From assembly GCF_014837045.1 (NCBI RefSeq), contig NZ_JACSPR010000004.1:124001-188000 (forward strand): 64,000 bases of DNA, read 5' to 3'. The position numbers and the translations under genes are program-made. The DNA is from Corynebacterium gallinarum. Lineage in GTDB: Bacteria; Actinomycetota; Actinomycetes; Mycobacteriales; Mycobacteriaceae. Under the pieces are notes generated by a model. It saw only the letters and a program-made list of their open reading frames with translations, did no database searches and was not told where the DNA came from. Of this stretch, positions 36,818-46,918 are shown in pieces (the first letter of the stretch is position 1; every line of letters begins with the position of its first letter).

Positions 36818-38014
36818 TTACTCGGCGAACTTGGCGGCGTACCGGGCGATCGCCAGCTCCTCATTGGTGGGGATGACAAAGACCTTCACCGCGGAGTCGT
36901 CGGTGGAGATCAGACGCGGGCCGTCGTTGGGCAGCTTGTTGCGCTCGGGATCGACCTTGATGCCGTACATCTCCAGACCGGCGAGGGCATCCTCGCGGAC
37001 GAAGTGGGCGTTCTCGCCGACGCCGGCGGTGAACACGAGGCAGTCCACGCGACCCAGGGCAACCATGTAGGAACCGAGGTAGCGGCGCAGCTGGTGGATG
37101 TAGATGTTGTAGGCGGACCAGGCATCCTGGTCGCCGTCCTCGATCATCTGGTGCAGCTCGCGGAAGTCGTTGACCCCGGACAGTCCCTTGACGCCCGACT
37201 TCTTGTTCATGAGGTTGTCGATCTCATCGATGCTCATGTTGGCGTTGCGTGCCAGGTGGAAGACCACACCCGGGTCGATGTCACCGGTGCGGGTGCCCAT
37301 GACCAGGCCCGCCAGCGGGGTCATACCCATGGAGGTGTCCACCGCCACCCCACCCTGCACCGCGGCCATGGAGGCGCCGTTGCCCAGGTGGAAGGTGATG
37401 ATGTTGATCTCCTCGATGGGCTTGTCCATCAGGTCCACCACGCGTGAGGACACATACTCGTGGGAGGTGCCATGGAAACCGTAACGACGCACACCGTATT
37501 CCGCCGCGACATCCTTGTTGATGGCGTACAGGGCGGCCGCTGGCGGCAGGGAGTGGAAGAAACCGGTGTCGAAGACCGCCACGTGGGGGACATCCGGCAG
37601 GATCCGGCGGGCAACCTCGATGCCGTCGATGTTGGCGGGGTTGTGCAGGGGTGCCAGCGGGATGAGGTCACGGATCATCTCGACGATCTCATCGGTGATC
37701 AGCTCCGGTGCGGAGAAGAGGATGCCGCCGTGCACCACGCGGTGCCCCACTGCGATGATGTCCACCTGGGAGGGGCCGCAACCATGCTCGGTCATGAGGT
37801 CGAAGGACATGGACAGTCCCTCGGAGTGATCGGCAATGGGGGCTTCCTTGACCACCTTCTCACCCTCGATCTTCAGGATGATCCGGCCCATTTTCTCACC
37901 GATCTGCTCCACCAGTCCGGAGACGAAGGGATCGTCGGTGGCATGGTTCGCCGGGTCGACGAGCTGGAACTTGATCGAGGAGGAACCTGAGTTCAAAACG
38001 AGTGCTAGGGCCAT
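36818..38014 (-). CDS. ackA: Acetate kinase
   Basis: 398 aa, full length. It converts acetyl phosphate plus ADP to acetate plus ATP. Motifs: '[15 protein letters not shown]' (phosphate 1), 'VGHRVVHGG', '[10 protein letters not shown]', '[13 protein letters not shown]', '[19 protein letters not shown]', '[17 protein letters not shown]' and '[10 protein letters not shown]'. Three bases separate it from pta upstream, so the two are one operon. Confidence 0.98.
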   Translation of the reverse strand: MALALVLNSGSSSIKFQLVDPANHATDDPFVSGLVEQIGEKMGRIILKIEGEKVVKEAPIADHSEGLSMSFDLMTEHGCGPSQVDIIAVGHRVVHGGILFSAPELITDEIVEMIRDLIPLAPLHNPANIDGIEVARRILPDVPHVAVFDTGFFHSLPPAAALYAINKDVAAEYGVRRYGFHGTSHEYVSSRVVDLMDKPIEEINIITFHLGNGASMAAVQGGVAVDTSMGMTPLAGLVMGTRTGDIDPGVVFHLARNANMSIDEIDNLMNKKSGVKGLSGVNDFRELHQMIEDGDQDAWSAYNIYIHQLRRYLGSYMVALGRVDCLVFTAGVGENAHFVREDALAGLEMYGIKVDPERNKLPNDGPRLISTDDSAVKVFVIPTNEELAIARYAAKFAE

Positions 38015-38017
38015 GGT

Positions 38018-39400
38018 TTACTTGCCTCCGGCTTGAATGGCGGTGATGGCGACGGTGTTCACGATGTCGGGGACGGTGGCGCCGCGGGACAGGTCATTGA
38101 CGGGCTTGTTCAGACCCTGGAGGATCGGCCCAACCGCGAGGGCATGCCCGGTGCGCTGGGCGGTCTTGTAACCGATGTTCCCGGCCTCCAGGTCCGGGAA
38201 GATGAACACGTTGGCGTGTCCGGCGACATCGGAATCGGGCATCTTCTTCTTAGCCACGCCGGGATCGACGGCGGCATCGAACTGGAGTGGTCCGTCGATC
38301 TTGAGGTCCGGGTTGATGCGGCGGGCCTCCGCCAGCGCATCGATCGCACGGTCCACATCGGGGCCGGTACCGGAGTTGCCGGTGGAGTAGGACAGGATGG
38401 CCACGCGGGGGTCGATGCCGAACTGCGCGGCGGTCTTCGCGGACACCACGGCGATCTCACCGAGCTGCGCGGCGGTGGGGTTGGGGTTGACGGCGCAGTC
38501 GCCGAAGGCCCACAGGCGTCCACGCAGCACCATGAGGAAGATGGAGGACACCACGGAGGCCTCGGGAACGGTCTTGATGATCTGGAAGCTCGGCTTGATG
38601 GTGTGCGCGGTGGTGTTCGCGGCGCCGGAAACCATGCCGTCGGCGTCGCCGTTATGCACCATCATGGTGCCGAAATAGGAGATGTCCTTCATGGTCTCCC
38701 GGGCCTGTTCGAGTGTGATGCCCTTGCTCTTGCGCAGTTCCGCGAACTGCTCGGCGAACTCATCCAGCTTGGGGTCGGTGAGCGGGTTGATCACATCGGC
38801 CTTCTCCAGGTGCAGGCCGAGTTCGGTGGCACGCGACTGGATCTGCTCCGGGTCACCGAGGATGGTGAGCTCGCAGATGTCCTTCTCCAGGAGCTGGTGG
38901 GCGGCCATGAGGATGCGGTCATCCTCGCCCTCCGGGAGCACAATGTGGGACTGCTCCGTGCGGGCACGCTTGAGCAGCCAGTTCTCGAAGAGGGCGGCGC
39001 TCATGACCGGCTCGAGGTTGCCGTGGTTGCGGACGGCCTTCTTCAGCTTGTCCGGCTTGGCCTCCTCCTCAGCGGTGAAGGCCGCGACGACCACGGCGCC
39101 GACGTTCTTGGCCTGGGTGCGCGCCAGGGTGACGTGGGAGCCACGCTTGTCGACGAGCATCAGCATCGGCACACCGAGCGCGGCGGCCACCTGGGCATCG
39201 AAGTGCGCATTACCTGCGCCGACAATGAGAGCGGGCCCATCTGCGAGGAGATCCGCGGCGAGGACTTTGGACATGTCGAAATCATCACTGCGTATGGGTA
39301 CCAGTGTGACTTGCAGGTCCCGTGCGAGCGCTTCAAGGTCAAAACCATCGAAGCTGCGGTTGACGGTGGTGATCAGAGCCGACGTGGGGGTGTCAGACAT
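38018..39400 (-). CDS. pta: Phosphate acetyltransferase
   Basis: 460 aa. An N-terminal DRTGG/P-loop-like part ('SALITTVNRSFDGFDLEALARDLQV') precedes the catalytic PTA_PTB domain ('HIVLPEGEDDRILMAAHQLL', 'DGMVSGAANTTAHTIKP', 'SYSTGNSGTGPDVDRA'). It interconverts acetyl-CoA and acetyl phosphate. The ATG at 39400 (MSDTPTS) has AAAGG upstream; the longer open frame to 39532 lacks a start signal. With ackA it gives both acetate use and overflow. A RamB-like site lies upstream, consistent with acetate control of this operon in C. glutamicum. Confidence 0.97.
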   Translation of the reverse strand: MSDTPTSALITTVNRSFDGFDLEALARDLQVTLVPIRSDDFDMSKVLAADLLADGPALIVGAGNAHFDAQVAAALGVPMLMLVDKRGSHVTLARTQAKNVGAVVVAAFTAEEEAKPDKLKKAVRNHGNLEPVMSAALFENWLLKRARTEQSHIVLPEGEDDRILMAAHQLLEKDICELTILGDPEQIQSRATELGLHLEKADVINPLTDPKLDEFAEQFAELRKSKGITLEQARETMKDISYFGTMMVHNGDADGMVSGAANTTAHTIKPSFQIIKTVPEASVVSSIFLMVLRGRLWAFGDCAVNPNPTAAQLGEIAVVSAKTAAQFGIDPRVAILSYSTGNSGTGPDVDRAIDALAEARRINPDLKIDGPLQFDAAVDPGVAKKKMPDSDVAGHANVFIFPDLEAGNIGYKTAQRTGHALAVGPILQGLNKPVNDLSRGATVPDIVNTVAITAIQAGGK

Positions 39401-39650
39401 GCATCGCCTTTCTTCTCTCAACCCGGAAGAGATGGGGGTGATCCCCTCTACCAGATGTGTGCCGCTCGGCACTCGTGGCAAGTGTTGTGATTCTTCGCAT
39501 AGCTTAGCGTCGTTTGAAGCCCGATACCTCACGGATGGAATTTTTTTCTTTCATAACACCTACCTGCGGGTATGGGGCGACCGCGTGAGCTGCACAAACC
39601 GCGGATCTTCACAAAAACAAAATTTCCGTGTTACAGGTTGCGAAGAACGT

Positions 39651-39663
39651 TTTGCGAAGTTTC
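39651..39663 (-). promoter_or_regulatory. RamB-like site upstream of pta-ackA
   Basis: On the minus strand GAAACTTCGCAAA, one mismatch from the recalled RamB consensus RRAACTTTGCAAA. It lies about 250 bases upstream of pta. RamB represses acetate genes in C. glutamicum. Confidence 0.45.
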
Positions 39664-39759
39664 TGGACATCCTCACGGCCATTTTGCCCTGCATAGGCCA
39701 CCCCCTCAGTGTACGGCAGGTGAACATCCCGCCGGGCGGAAAACCCCCTCATCCGGAGT

Positions 39760-39777
39760 GTAGGTAGGGTTACCTAC
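39760..39777. promoter_or_regulatory. Palindrome in the fprA promoter region
   Basis: GTAGGTA-GGGT-TACCTAC, perfect 7-bp arms, about 135 bases upstream of fprA. The TAGGT...ACCTA halves resemble DtxR sites, but the centre is one base shorter than the 19-bp DtxR consensus. Confidence 0.5.
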
Positions 39778-39909
39778 CTCCCTGTAGATAAACCACGTAT
39801 CATGAAGGGTTATTAGGAACCCGGAGTACCCGGTCGCCTCAGATTCGGGTGCCCACCCCTGCCCAGCGGCCGGGATCGTCGACCACTGTTTAAGGAACGA
39901 AAACTGTCT

Positions 39910-41277
39910 ATGTCTCGCCCTCTGCGCGTCGCTGTTGTTGGCGCTGGCCCAGCCGGAATCTACGCATCCGATCTGTTGATGAAGTCCGACCAGGATGTCC
40001 AGATCGACCTGTTTGAGCGCATGCCCGCTCCGTTCGGCCTGATCCGATACGGTGTGGCCCCGGACCACCCACGCATCAAAGGCATCGTGAAGTCCCTGCA
40101 CAATGTGCTGGATAAGGAGCAGCTGCGCCTGCTCGGCAACATCGAGATCGGCCGCGATATCACCGTCGATGAGCTCCGTGAGTTCTACGACGCCATCATC
40201 TTCTCCACCGGCGCCACCGGCGATCAGGATCTGCGCGTCAAGGGTGCGGATCTGGAGGGCTCCTGGGGCGCTGGCGAGTTCGTGGGTTTCTACGATGGCA
40301 ACCCGGATTTCGCCCGCTCCTGGGATCTGTCCGCCGAGAAGGTCGCCGTCATCGGTGTGGGCAACGTGGCACTCGACGTCGCCCGCATCCTGGCCAAGAC
40401 CGGTGATGAGCTCAAGGTCACCGAGATCCCGGACAATGTCTACGAATCCCTGTCGCAGAACAAGGCGAAGGAGGTCCACGTCTTCGGGCGTCGTGGGCCA
40501 GCCCAGGCCAAGTTCACCCCGCTTGAACTGAAGGAACTGGACCACTCCCCCAACATCGAGGTGGTGGTCAACCCGGAGGACATCGATTACGATGCCGCCT
40601 CCGAGCAGGCACGCCGTGACTCCAAGTCGCAGGACCTGGTCTGCCAGACCCTCGAGCAGTACGCGATCCGCGACCCCAAGGGCGCCCCGCACAAGCTGTT
40701 CATCCACTTCTTCGAATCCCCCGTGGAGATCCTCGGTGAGGACGGCCGCGTTGCCGGCCTCAAGACCGAGCGCACCAGGCTGGACGGCAACGGCGGCGTG
40801 GTGGGCACCGGCGAGTTCACCACCTGGGATGTCCAGGCCGTGTACCGCGCGGTCGGTTACCGCTCCGACGCGGTCAAGGATGTCCCCTTCGACGCTGAGC
40901 GTGCAGTCATCCCCAACGACGGTGGCCACGTCATCGACCCGTCGACAGGCGCCCCGGTCACCGGCCTGTACGCCACCGGCTGGATCAAGCGCGGACCGAT
41001 CGGGCTGATCGGCAACACCAAGTCCGACGCCAAGGAAACCACGGAGATGCTCCTGGCCGATTACGCCGCCGGTTCCCTGCCCGCCCCGGCGAACCCGGAC
41101 ACCGACGCGATCATCGAGCTTCTCGACGACCGGAAGATCCCCTACACCACCTGGTCCGGTTGGCATCTGCTGGATGCCGCCGAGCGCGAGGCCGGTGAGC
41201 AGGAGGGTCGCGAGCGTAAGAAGATCGTCGAGTGGAATGACATGGTCCGCTTCGCCCGCCCGGAGTACGAGATCTAA
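39910..41277 (+). CDS. fprA: Ferredoxin/flavodoxin-NADP+ reductase, adrenodoxin-reductase type (FprA)
   Basis: 455 aa. FAD site 'VAVVGAGPAGIYASDLLM', 'ERMPAPFGLIRYGVAPDHPRIKGIV', NADP site 'VAVIGVGNVALDVARIL', 'VHVFGRRGPAQAKFT' and the C-terminal 'GWIKRGPIGLIGNTKSDAKET' are all typical of the mycobacterial FprA class. It passes electrons between NADPH and ferredoxin. AAGGAA precedes the ATG. It is monocistronic, with a strong terminator at 41306; the position next to pta agrees with C. glutamicum. Confidence 0.95.
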   Translation: MSRPLRVAVVGAGPAGIYASDLLMKSDQDVQIDLFERMPAPFGLIRYGVAPDHPRIKGIVKSLHNVLDKEQLRLLGNIEIGRDITVDELREFYDAIIFSTGATGDQDLRVKGADLEGSWGAGEFVGFYDGNPDFARSWDLSAEKVAVIGVGNVALDVARILAKTGDELKVTEIPDNVYESLSQNKAKEVHVFGRRGPAQAKFTPLELKELDHSPNIEVVVNPEDIDYDAASEQARRDSKSQDLVCQTLEQYAIRDPKGAPHKLFIHFFESPVEILGEDGRVAGLKTERTRLDGNGGVVGTGEFTTWDVQAVYRAVGYRSDAVKDVPFDAERAVIPNDGGHVIDPSTGAPVTGLYATGWIKRGPIGLIGNTKSDAKETTEMLLADYAAGSLPAPANPDTDAIIELLDDRKIPYTTWSGWHLLDAAEREAGEQEGRERKKIVEWNDMVRFARPEYEI

Positions 41278-41305
41278 ATTTCCGCTGAATAACTTCTAAG
41301 GCACC

Positions 41306-41350
41306 ACAAACGCCGGGAAAGAGACAAATCTCTCTGACCCGGCGTTTTGT
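41306..41350 (+). terminator. Intrinsic terminator of fprA
   Basis: ACAAACGCCGGG pairs with CCCGGCGTTTTGT across an AGAGA...TCTCT inner stem, and ATTTT follows. Confidence 0.9.
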
Positions 41351-41490
41351 ATTTTAATTCATGTTTTGTTCATCTTTTGTACATGTTGGCGTTGGGAAAT
41401 GGACGTGTGGTGGTCAACCAGGCCCCATTTCCGCAGGGGCGGGATACTTGAACTTGGAACTTTCTGTCCGAGACGCGTTAGTATTTGGCC

Positions 41491-42027
41491 ATGACCCGAT
41501 ACTTTTCTGTTTCCAACCTTGCTGAGCTGAGCCCCCTCGAGGTGCACAAGCTGTACAAGCTTCGCGTGGACATCTTCGTCCATGAGCAGAAGACCCCCTA
41601 CGCCGAAATCGACGACACCGACGCACTCCCGACCACCCGCCACATCCTCGCCTGGCAGCGCCAGGAAAACAGCCCGTCGGCACTCAAGGGCTGCGCCCGC
41701 CTGGCCCCCACCACCGTCTCCGAGGTTGCCGCCACCACCGGCACCACCCTCGAGCTTGACGACGCCGAGGTCTCCCAGCTCGGTCGCGTCGCCGTCTCCG
41801 AGGACTCCCGCGGCACCGGCCTGTCCGCAGAGATCATGGAAAATGCCCTGCGCCTGGCCTACGAGCAGTTTAACGGCAAGGATGTCGTCCTCACCGCTCA
41901 GCTGCCCCTGAAGGAGTTCTACGAGGGCTTCGGCTTCACCGCCTGCGGCGCCCAGTACGACGATTCCGGTGTTGCCCACCTCCCCATGGTGCTCAAGGCA
42001 TCAGAGCTGGAGCGTTTCGCAGCCTAG
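41491..42027 (+). CDS. GNAT acyltransferase, ElaA family
   Basis: 178 aa. 'LSPLEVHKLYKLRVDIFVHEQKTPYAEIDDTD' is the ElaA hallmark, and 'LGRVAVSEDSRGTGLSAEIMENAL' is the acetyl-CoA loop, then 'EFYEGFGFTACG'. The substrate is unknown. TAGTAT with a 6-base gap before the ATG at 41491 points to a leaderless start; a TTG two codons earlier is possible. It converges with purT. Confidence 0.87.
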   Translation: MTRYFSVSNLAELSPLEVHKLYKLRVDIFVHEQKTPYAEIDDTDALPTTRHILAWQRQENSPSALKGCARLAPTTVSEVAATTGTTLELDDAEVSQLGRVAVSEDSRGTGLSAEIMENALRLAYEQFNGKDVVLTAQLPLKEFYEGFGFTACGAQYDDSGVAHLPMVLKASELERFAA

Positions 42028-42035
42028 GACGGGAG

Positions 42036-42046
42036 CGTCGACAAGC
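42036..42046 (-). repeat. Intergenic copy of the 11-mer GCTTGTCGACG
   Basis: An exact match on the minus strand in the 22-base gap between the convergent ElaA-type gene and purT. See findings. Confidence 0.85.
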
Positions 42047-42049
42047 ATC

Positions 42050-43291
42050 TCACCCGTGGACGGTGACCGCGGCTGCCGCGAGGGTGGCCCGGTCACGTGC
42101 GCTGGCGGTGTCCTCAGCGGTGGACACGGCGACACCCATGCGACGCTTGGTGAAGGCCTCCGGCTTGCCGAAGAGGCGGACATCGGTCTCCGCGACGGCG
42201 AGCGCCTCCGCGAGACCGGCGTAGGACACCCCGGTTGACTCCACGCCCCCGTAGATGACGGCAGATGCGCCCGGGGAGGTCAGAGTGACATCAACGGGCA
42301 GCCCCAGAACAGCCTTGGCGTGCAGCTCGAACTCGGAGAAGCGCTGGGTGGCCAGGGTGACCAGACCGGTGTCATGCGGACGCGGGGACACCTCCGAGAA
42401 ATACACGTCATCCCCGGAGACAAACAGTTCCACGCCGAACACCCCACGCCCGCCCAGGGCGTTGGTGATGCGGGCGGCCACCGAGCGGGCATTCTCCAGT
42501 GCGGGTGCGGTCATCTCCATCGGCTGCCAGGACTCCACATAGTCACCATCCTGCTGGCGGTGCCCGATCGGCTCGCAGAACCAGGTGGCGGGCTTGCCGG
42601 TGGCCGGGTCGATACCGCGGACGGTGAGCAGGGTGATCTCGTAGTCGAACTCGACGAACTGCTCCACGATGACCCGCTGGTTGGCCACACGGGCACCGCT
42701 CATCGCGTACTCCCACGCCGATTCCAGATCCTCCGCCGACCTCACGACCGACTGCCCCTTGCCGGAGGAACTCATCACCGGCTTGACCACATTCGGGTAC
42801 CCCAGGCGCTCGGCGGCGGCGGTGAACTCCTCGAAGGTGGAACAGAACTCATAACCGGAGGTGGGCAGGCCGAGCTCCTCCGATGCCAGACGACGGATGC
42901 CCTCCCGGTTCATGGTCAGCTGGGTGGCCCGCGCGGTGGGCACCACGGTGGCCAGGCCCTCCTGCTCGATCCGGACCAGCTCATCGGTGGCGAGGGCCTC
43001 GATCTCCGGGATGATGAAATCCGGTTTGACGGTGGTGACCAGCTCACGCACGGCCGCAGCATCCGTCATGTCGATGACATAGGAGAAATGCGCCACCTGA
43101 TGCGCGGGGGCGTTGTCATAGCGATCCACGGCATGGACCTCCACACCGAGGCGCTGGAACGCGATGGTGACCTCCTTGCCCAGTTCACCTGAGCCCAGGA
43201 TCATCACCTTCGTGGCATTGGGTGCAAGGGGCGTGCCGATCTTCTCTGGGATAAACAATTGGGATTCCTCCGTCTGAGCGCCTGGTTCCAT
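42050..43291 (-). CDS. purT: Formate-dependent phosphoribosylglycinamide formyltransferase (PurT)
   Basis: 413 aa, ATP-grasp. It adds formate to GAR using ATP in purine synthesis, an alternative to PurN. Motifs: '[40 protein letters not shown]', '[22 protein letters not shown]', '[14 protein letters not shown]', '[34 protein letters not shown]'. The start at MEPGAQ gives a length near the family norm (about 392-400 aa); the frame is open to 43360. It is divergent from the M20 gene by 59 bases. Confidence 0.93.
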   Translation of the reverse strand: MEPGAQTEESQLFIPEKIGTPLAPNATKVMILGSGELGKEVTIAFQRLGVEVHAVDRYDNAPAHQVAHFSYVIDMTDAAAVRELVTTVKPDFIIPEIEALATDELVRIEQEGLATVVPTARATQLTMNREGIRRLASEELGLPTSGYEFCSTFEEFTAAAERLGYPNVVKPVMSSSGKGQSVVRSAEDLESAWEYAMSGARVANQRVIVEQFVEFDYEITLLTVRGIDPATGKPATWFCEPIGHRQQDGDYVESWQPMEMTAPALENARSVAARITNALGGRGVFGVELFVSGDDVYFSEVSPRPHDTGLVTLATQRFSEFELHAKAVLGLPVDVTLTSPGASAVIYGGVESTGVSYAGLAEALAVAETDVRLFGKPEAFTKRRMGVAVSTAEDTASARDRATLAAAAVTVHG

Positions 43292-43350
43292 ATAGCTACC
43301 GCTAACTGTATCGAACACCCCGGACACGGGGCACGAGTACGGTTGTACGT

Positions 43351-44535
43351 ATGAATGCACTCCTTCACAATCTTGATGAAACCCGCGCTGACCGCGAGGA
43401 ACTGTACAAGTGGTTCCACCGCAACCCGGAATTGTCCAGCGCGGAATTCAACACCATTGAACGGATCCGCACCGAGCTGAAGAACATGGACATCGACAAG
43501 CTCATCGATGTCACCACCACCGGTGCCGTGGCCATCATTGAAAACGGGGAGGGCCCCGTGGTCGCCCTGCGCGGTGACATCGATGCCCTGCCCGTCACCG
43601 AACAGACCGGCCTGGATTACGCCTCCGAGGTCCACGGTGTCATGCACGCCTGTGGCCACGACTTCCACATCACCACCCTGCTCAGCGCCGTCGATACCTT
43701 CGCCTCCAACCGGGATAAATGGTCCGGCACCCTGGTCGCGGTCTTCCAGCCTGCGGAGGAAACCGCATCCGGAGCACGCGCGATGGTGGAGGCCGATATC
43801 GCCAGCGTAATCCCCAAACCAGACGTCTACCTGGGCCAGCACGTCATGGCATCCCAGGCCGGGGTGATCTCCATGCCGGAAACCGCCGTCATGTCCACCA
43901 TGGAATCCATCCGGGTCCGCGTCTTCGGCGCCGGCACCCACGGATCCATGCCACACCTAGGGGTCGATCCGATCGTGCTGGCCGCCCACATCATCACCCG
44001 CCTGCAGACCGTGGTCGCCCGCGAGATCTCACCCTTTGACTTCGGTGTGGTCACCGTCGGCGCGATCAACTCCGGCACCAAGGCCAACATCATCCCGGAA
44101 TCCGCGGAGATCCTCATCAACACCCGCGCCATGTCCGTGGAGATCCAGGAGAAGATCCGCACCGCCATCGAACGCATTGTGCGCAGCGAATGCGAAACCG
44201 CCGGTTCGCCCAAGGAACCCACCTTCGAGTACTACGACCGCGCTCCCCTCACCTTCAACGATGCCGACGCCCGCAGCGTGGTGGCCGACGCCTTCGACCA
44301 GGCCTTCGGGGAGGACTACCAGGTCACCCCACCCTCCACCGCCTCCGAGGACTTCTCCGTCATCCCCGACGCCCTCGGTGTGCCCTACGTGTTCTGGTTC
44401 GTCGGCGGTTACGAAGACCCGGAGAACGCCCCCGGCAACCACTCCCCCTTCTTCGCGCCCGTCATCCAACCCACCCTGGACCGCAGCCTCGAGGCCTTCA
44501 TCACCGCCGCTTCCGCGTGGTTGGTGCGCGGGTAG
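43351..44535 (+). CDS. M20D-family amidohydrolase
   Basis: 394 aa. '[13 protein letters not shown]', '[19 protein letters not shown]', '[16 protein letters not shown]' (metal Cys/His), '[15 protein letters not shown]' (catalytic Glu pair) and 'THGSMPH' mark the aminoacyl/IAA-amino-acid/hippurate hydrolase group. The substrate is likely an N-acyl amino acid, which one is unclear. TACGGT with a 7-base gap before the ATG suggests leaderless initiation. The downstream unknown gene begins 24 bases later and is probably in the same operon. Confidence 0.92.
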   Translation: MNALLHNLDETRADREELYKWFHRNPELSSAEFNTIERIRTELKNMDIDKLIDVTTTGAVAIIENGEGPVVALRGDIDALPVTEQTGLDYASEVHGVMHACGHDFHITTLLSAVDTFASNRDKWSGTLVAVFQPAEETASGARAMVEADIASVIPKPDVYLGQHVMASQAGVISMPETAVMSTMESIRVRVFGAGTHGSMPHLGVDPIVLAAHIITRLQTVVAREISPFDFGVVTVGAINSGTKANIIPESAEILINTRAMSVEIQEKIRTAIERIVRSECETAGSPKEPTFEYYDRAPLTFNDADARSVVADAFDQAFGEDYQVTPPSTASEDFSVIPDALGVPYVFWFVGGYEDPENAPGNHSPFFAPVIQPTLDRSLEAFITAASAWLVRG

Positions 44536-44559
44536 TTTGGTCTATCAGGAGGACCCCAG

Positions 44560-45162
44560 ATGAAAACCCCCCGGCCACGTCTCCCCATGCCGAAAGTGCC
44601 GGTGAAGGTACCCGGTATGCGGGCCGTCACCGGGGTTTTTGCCGGGACCTTCGCTGGGACCTTTGCCGAACCGCGATGGGACAAGGCCCGGGACACCCTC
44701 CACACCCAGATCCAGGCGGCGATGAAATCCGGGCGCAGCTACGGCAAGACCATCACCCCCACGCTGCGGGAGATGGAGAAACTCCTGCCGCGGGTATCTC
44801 ACGTGGCAGATGAGGATGCCGTGGCCAGCGAACTGTGTTCCATGGTCATCGCAGAAGACCTGCAGTGCGGCATCCAGGAATTCTGCATCGCTGCCCCGGA
44901 GCTGGACTGCATGAAGGACGCCCGGATTCTGGAGTACCACTCCGCGACCTCGCATCTCATCTCCTCAGCCGCGGCCACCATCGGGATGCGTTTCGACGAC
45001 AATTCGCCCCCGCCCGCCATCGACACCGCCATGGCTTTCGACGCCGTCTTCATCAAACTCGGCACCGCTCCCCACGAGGACACCCGCTCCCGCTTCTACA
45101 CCCGCATGTCTCCCCGTGACATCATGGACGCACTCAGCCACTTCGAGTACCGGCCGTACTGA
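44560..45162 (+). CDS. Uncharacterised protein with N-terminal low-complexity repeats
   Basis: 200 aa, soluble; I do not recognise the family. The N-terminus is a short repeat-like stretch (PKVPVKVPGM, then FAGTFAGTFAEP), encoded by a DNA repeat of GCYGGGACCTTY units. Residues 40-200 look like a compact alpha/beta domain with 'RDTLHTQIQAAMKSGRSYGKTITPTLREMEKLLPRV' and an end 'RMSPRDIMDALSHFEYRPY'. It contains four or five Cys (e.g. ELCSMV, LQCGIQEFC, LDCMKD). AGGAGGA precedes the ATG. It probably shares a transcript with the M20D amidohydrolase. Confidence 0.7.
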   Translation: MKTPRPRLPMPKVPVKVPGMRAVTGVFAGTFAGTFAEPRWDKARDTLHTQIQAAMKSGRSYGKTITPTLREMEKLLPRVSHVADEDAVASELCSMVIAEDLQCGIQEFCIAAPELDCMKDARILEYHSATSHLISSAAATIGMRFDDNSPPPAIDTAMAFDAVFIKLGTAPHEDTRSRFYTRMSPRDIMDALSHFEYRPY

Positions 45163-45201
45163 TCTGGTGGCTCGGCTGGTGCGGGCTGGGCTGGGGCTAG
45201 A

Positions 45202-45403
45202 TGTTGGCTTGTGAGCACGAACTTGCTCACAGCCCAACAGATAAGACTGATGTCGTGGTTAGCAGGGCCTGACACCCTACACCTGTTGGCCTCAGCGCAC
45301 CCACTTGCTCGCAGCCCAACAGATGAGACTGATGTCGTGGTTAGCAGGGCCTGACACCCCACAGCTGTTGGCCTCAGCGCACCCACCCGCTCACAGCCCA
45401 ACA
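45202..45403. repeat. 82-bp tandem repeat with hairpin-forming boundaries (about 2.3 copies)
   Basis: The unit starting ACTTGCTCACAGCCCAACAG at 45221 recurs at 45303 (only a few substitutions in 82 bases) and partly at 45385-45403. Each GCTC(A/G)CAGCCCAACA arm is preceded by an inverted TGTTGGC arm, the best pair being 45202-45216 with 45225-45239. It lies between convergent genes. Confidence 0.88.
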
Positions 45404-45442
45404 AACCCGCCCAGGCCCAGAACCCCCAGCCCCAGCACACAC

Positions 45443-45480
45443 AGAAAAGCACCGGCTCCCCATCCAAGGGGCACCGGTGT
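45443..45480 (-). terminator. Intrinsic terminator of purA
   Basis: On the minus strand CACCGG-T-GCCCC pairs with GGGG-A-GCCGGTG and is followed by CTTTTC, about 30 bases after the purA stop. Confidence 0.85.
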
Positions 45481-45508
45481 TCATCAGTCAAGGCAGAAAC
45501 CTACGGGC

Positions 45509-46798
45509 TTAGGACTCCATGACGTCGTGAAGCACGATGGTCTGGTCGCGCCCCGGCCCGACACCGATGTAGGAGAAGCGTGCACCGGAGAGCTCCTCGA
45601 GGCGGCGGACGTAGTCCCGTGCCTTCTGGGGGAGTTCCTCGAAGGTGCGGCAACCGGTGATGTCCTCGTCCCATGCGGGCATGGTTTCGAAGATGGGTGT
45701 GGCGTGGTGGAAGTCGGACTGGGTCATGGGCATTTCGTCGTGACGCACACCGTCGACATCGTAGGCCACGCAGATCGGGATCTCACCGATGCCGGTGAGC
45801 ACGTCGAGCTTGGTCAGGAAGTAGTCGGTGAAGCCGTTGACGCGGGAGGCGTAGCGGGCGATCACGGAGTCGTACCAGCCGCAGCGGCGCTTGCGGCCGG
45901 TGTTCACGCCGACCTCACCGCCGACGGTCTGGAGGTACTCGCCCCACTTGTCGAAAAGCTCGGTCGGGAATGGGCCGGCACCCACGCGGGTGGTGTACGC
46001 CTTGATGATGCCCAGGGTGGAGGTGATGCGGGTGGGGCCCACACCGGAACCAACGCAGGCTCCGCCGGCGGTCGGGTTGGAGGAGGTGACGAACGGGTAG
46101 GTGCCGTGGTCCACGTCGAGCATGGTGGCCTGGCCGCCCTCCATGAGCACGTGCTTGCCCTCGTCGAGAGCCTTGTTGAGCTCGAGGGTGGCGTCGATGA
46201 CCATCGGGCGCAGGCGGTCGGCGTAGCTGAGGAAGTACTGGACGGTCTCCTCGGCGACGATGGCCTTGCGGTTGTACATCTTAACCAGGACCTGGTTCTT
46301 CACATCGAGGGCGGACTCGATCTTCTGGCGCAGGATGGACTCGTCGAAGATGTCCTGGACGCGGATGCCGACACGGCCCACCTTGTCCTGGTAGGTCGGG
46401 CCGATGCCTCGACCGGTGGTGCCGATGGCGCGCTTGCCCAGGAAGCGTTCCTGAACCCGGTCCATGACCTGGTGGTACGGGGCGACCAGGTGCGCATTGG
46501 CGGAGATACGCAGGCGGGAGGCGTCCGCACCGCGGGCCTCGAGGCCGTCGATCTCCTCGAAGAGTGCCTCGAGGTTGATCACCACACCGTTACCGAGGAT
46601 GGGGATCGCCGTTTCGGAGAGCACACCGGCGGGAAGGAGCTTGAGCTCATACTTCTCGCCACCGACAACAACCGTGTGTCCGGCGTTGTTGCCCCCGTTG
46701 GGCTTGACCACGTAGTCGACGAGTCCGCCGAGGATATCCGTGGCCTTACCTTTGCCTTCGTCGCCCCACTGGGCGCCGACAATCACGATTGCAGCCAT
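45509..46798 (-). CDS. purA: Adenylosuccinate synthetase
   Basis: 429 aa, full length. It makes adenylosuccinate from IMP, aspartate and GTP. The N-terminal '[20 protein letters not shown]' is the GTP/IMP site; also '[14 protein letters not shown]', '[17 protein letters not shown]' and '[24 protein letters not shown]' are diagnostic. It is divergent from an Rv0358-like gene, as in M. tuberculosis (Rv0357c-Rv0358). Confidence 0.98.
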   Translation of the reverse strand: MAAIVIVGAQWGDEGKGKATDILGGLVDYVVKPNGGNNAGHTVVVGGEKYELKLLPAGVLSETAIPILGNGVVINLEALFEEIDGLEARGADASRLRISANAHLVAPYHQVMDRVQERFLGKRAIGTTGRGIGPTYQDKVGRVGIRVQDIFDESILRQKIESALDVKNQVLVKMYNRKAIVAEETVQYFLSYADRLRPMVIDATLELNKALDEGKHVLMEGGQATMLDVDHGTYPFVTSSNPTAGGACVGSGVGPTRITSTLGIIKAYTTRVGAGPFPTELFDKWGEYLQTVGGEVGVNTGRKRRCGWYDSVIARYASRVNGFTDYFLTKLDVLTGIGEIPICVAYDVDGVRHDEMPMTQSDFHHATPIFETMPAWDEDITGCRTFEELPQKARDYVRRLEELSGARFSYIGVGPGRDQTIVLHDVMES

Positions 46799-46918
46799 TG
46801 GTTTACGTCACTTCCGATCAGTGAAATTGGAGCATGCGCATAGTTGTGCGCTGAGACGTTATTTCATACTACTAGGCCATGGACCGAATTCCGGCATTGG
46901 AATACTAAGGTGGTACAT

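Larger units (their letters stand above)
39401..39909. other. Divergent control region pta / fprA
   Basis: About 510 bases without a gene. It holds a RamB-like site (39651-39663) on the pta side and an 18-bp palindrome (39760-39777) on the fprA side. The DNA at 39500-39660 is AT-rich relative to its surroundings. I see no ORF worth calling. Confidence 0.6.

Noticed and set aside
45221..45403. Repeat-spacer look suggesting a CRISPR array
   Set aside because: The whole 82-base unit is repeated, including the would-be spacers, and no cas genes are nearby.
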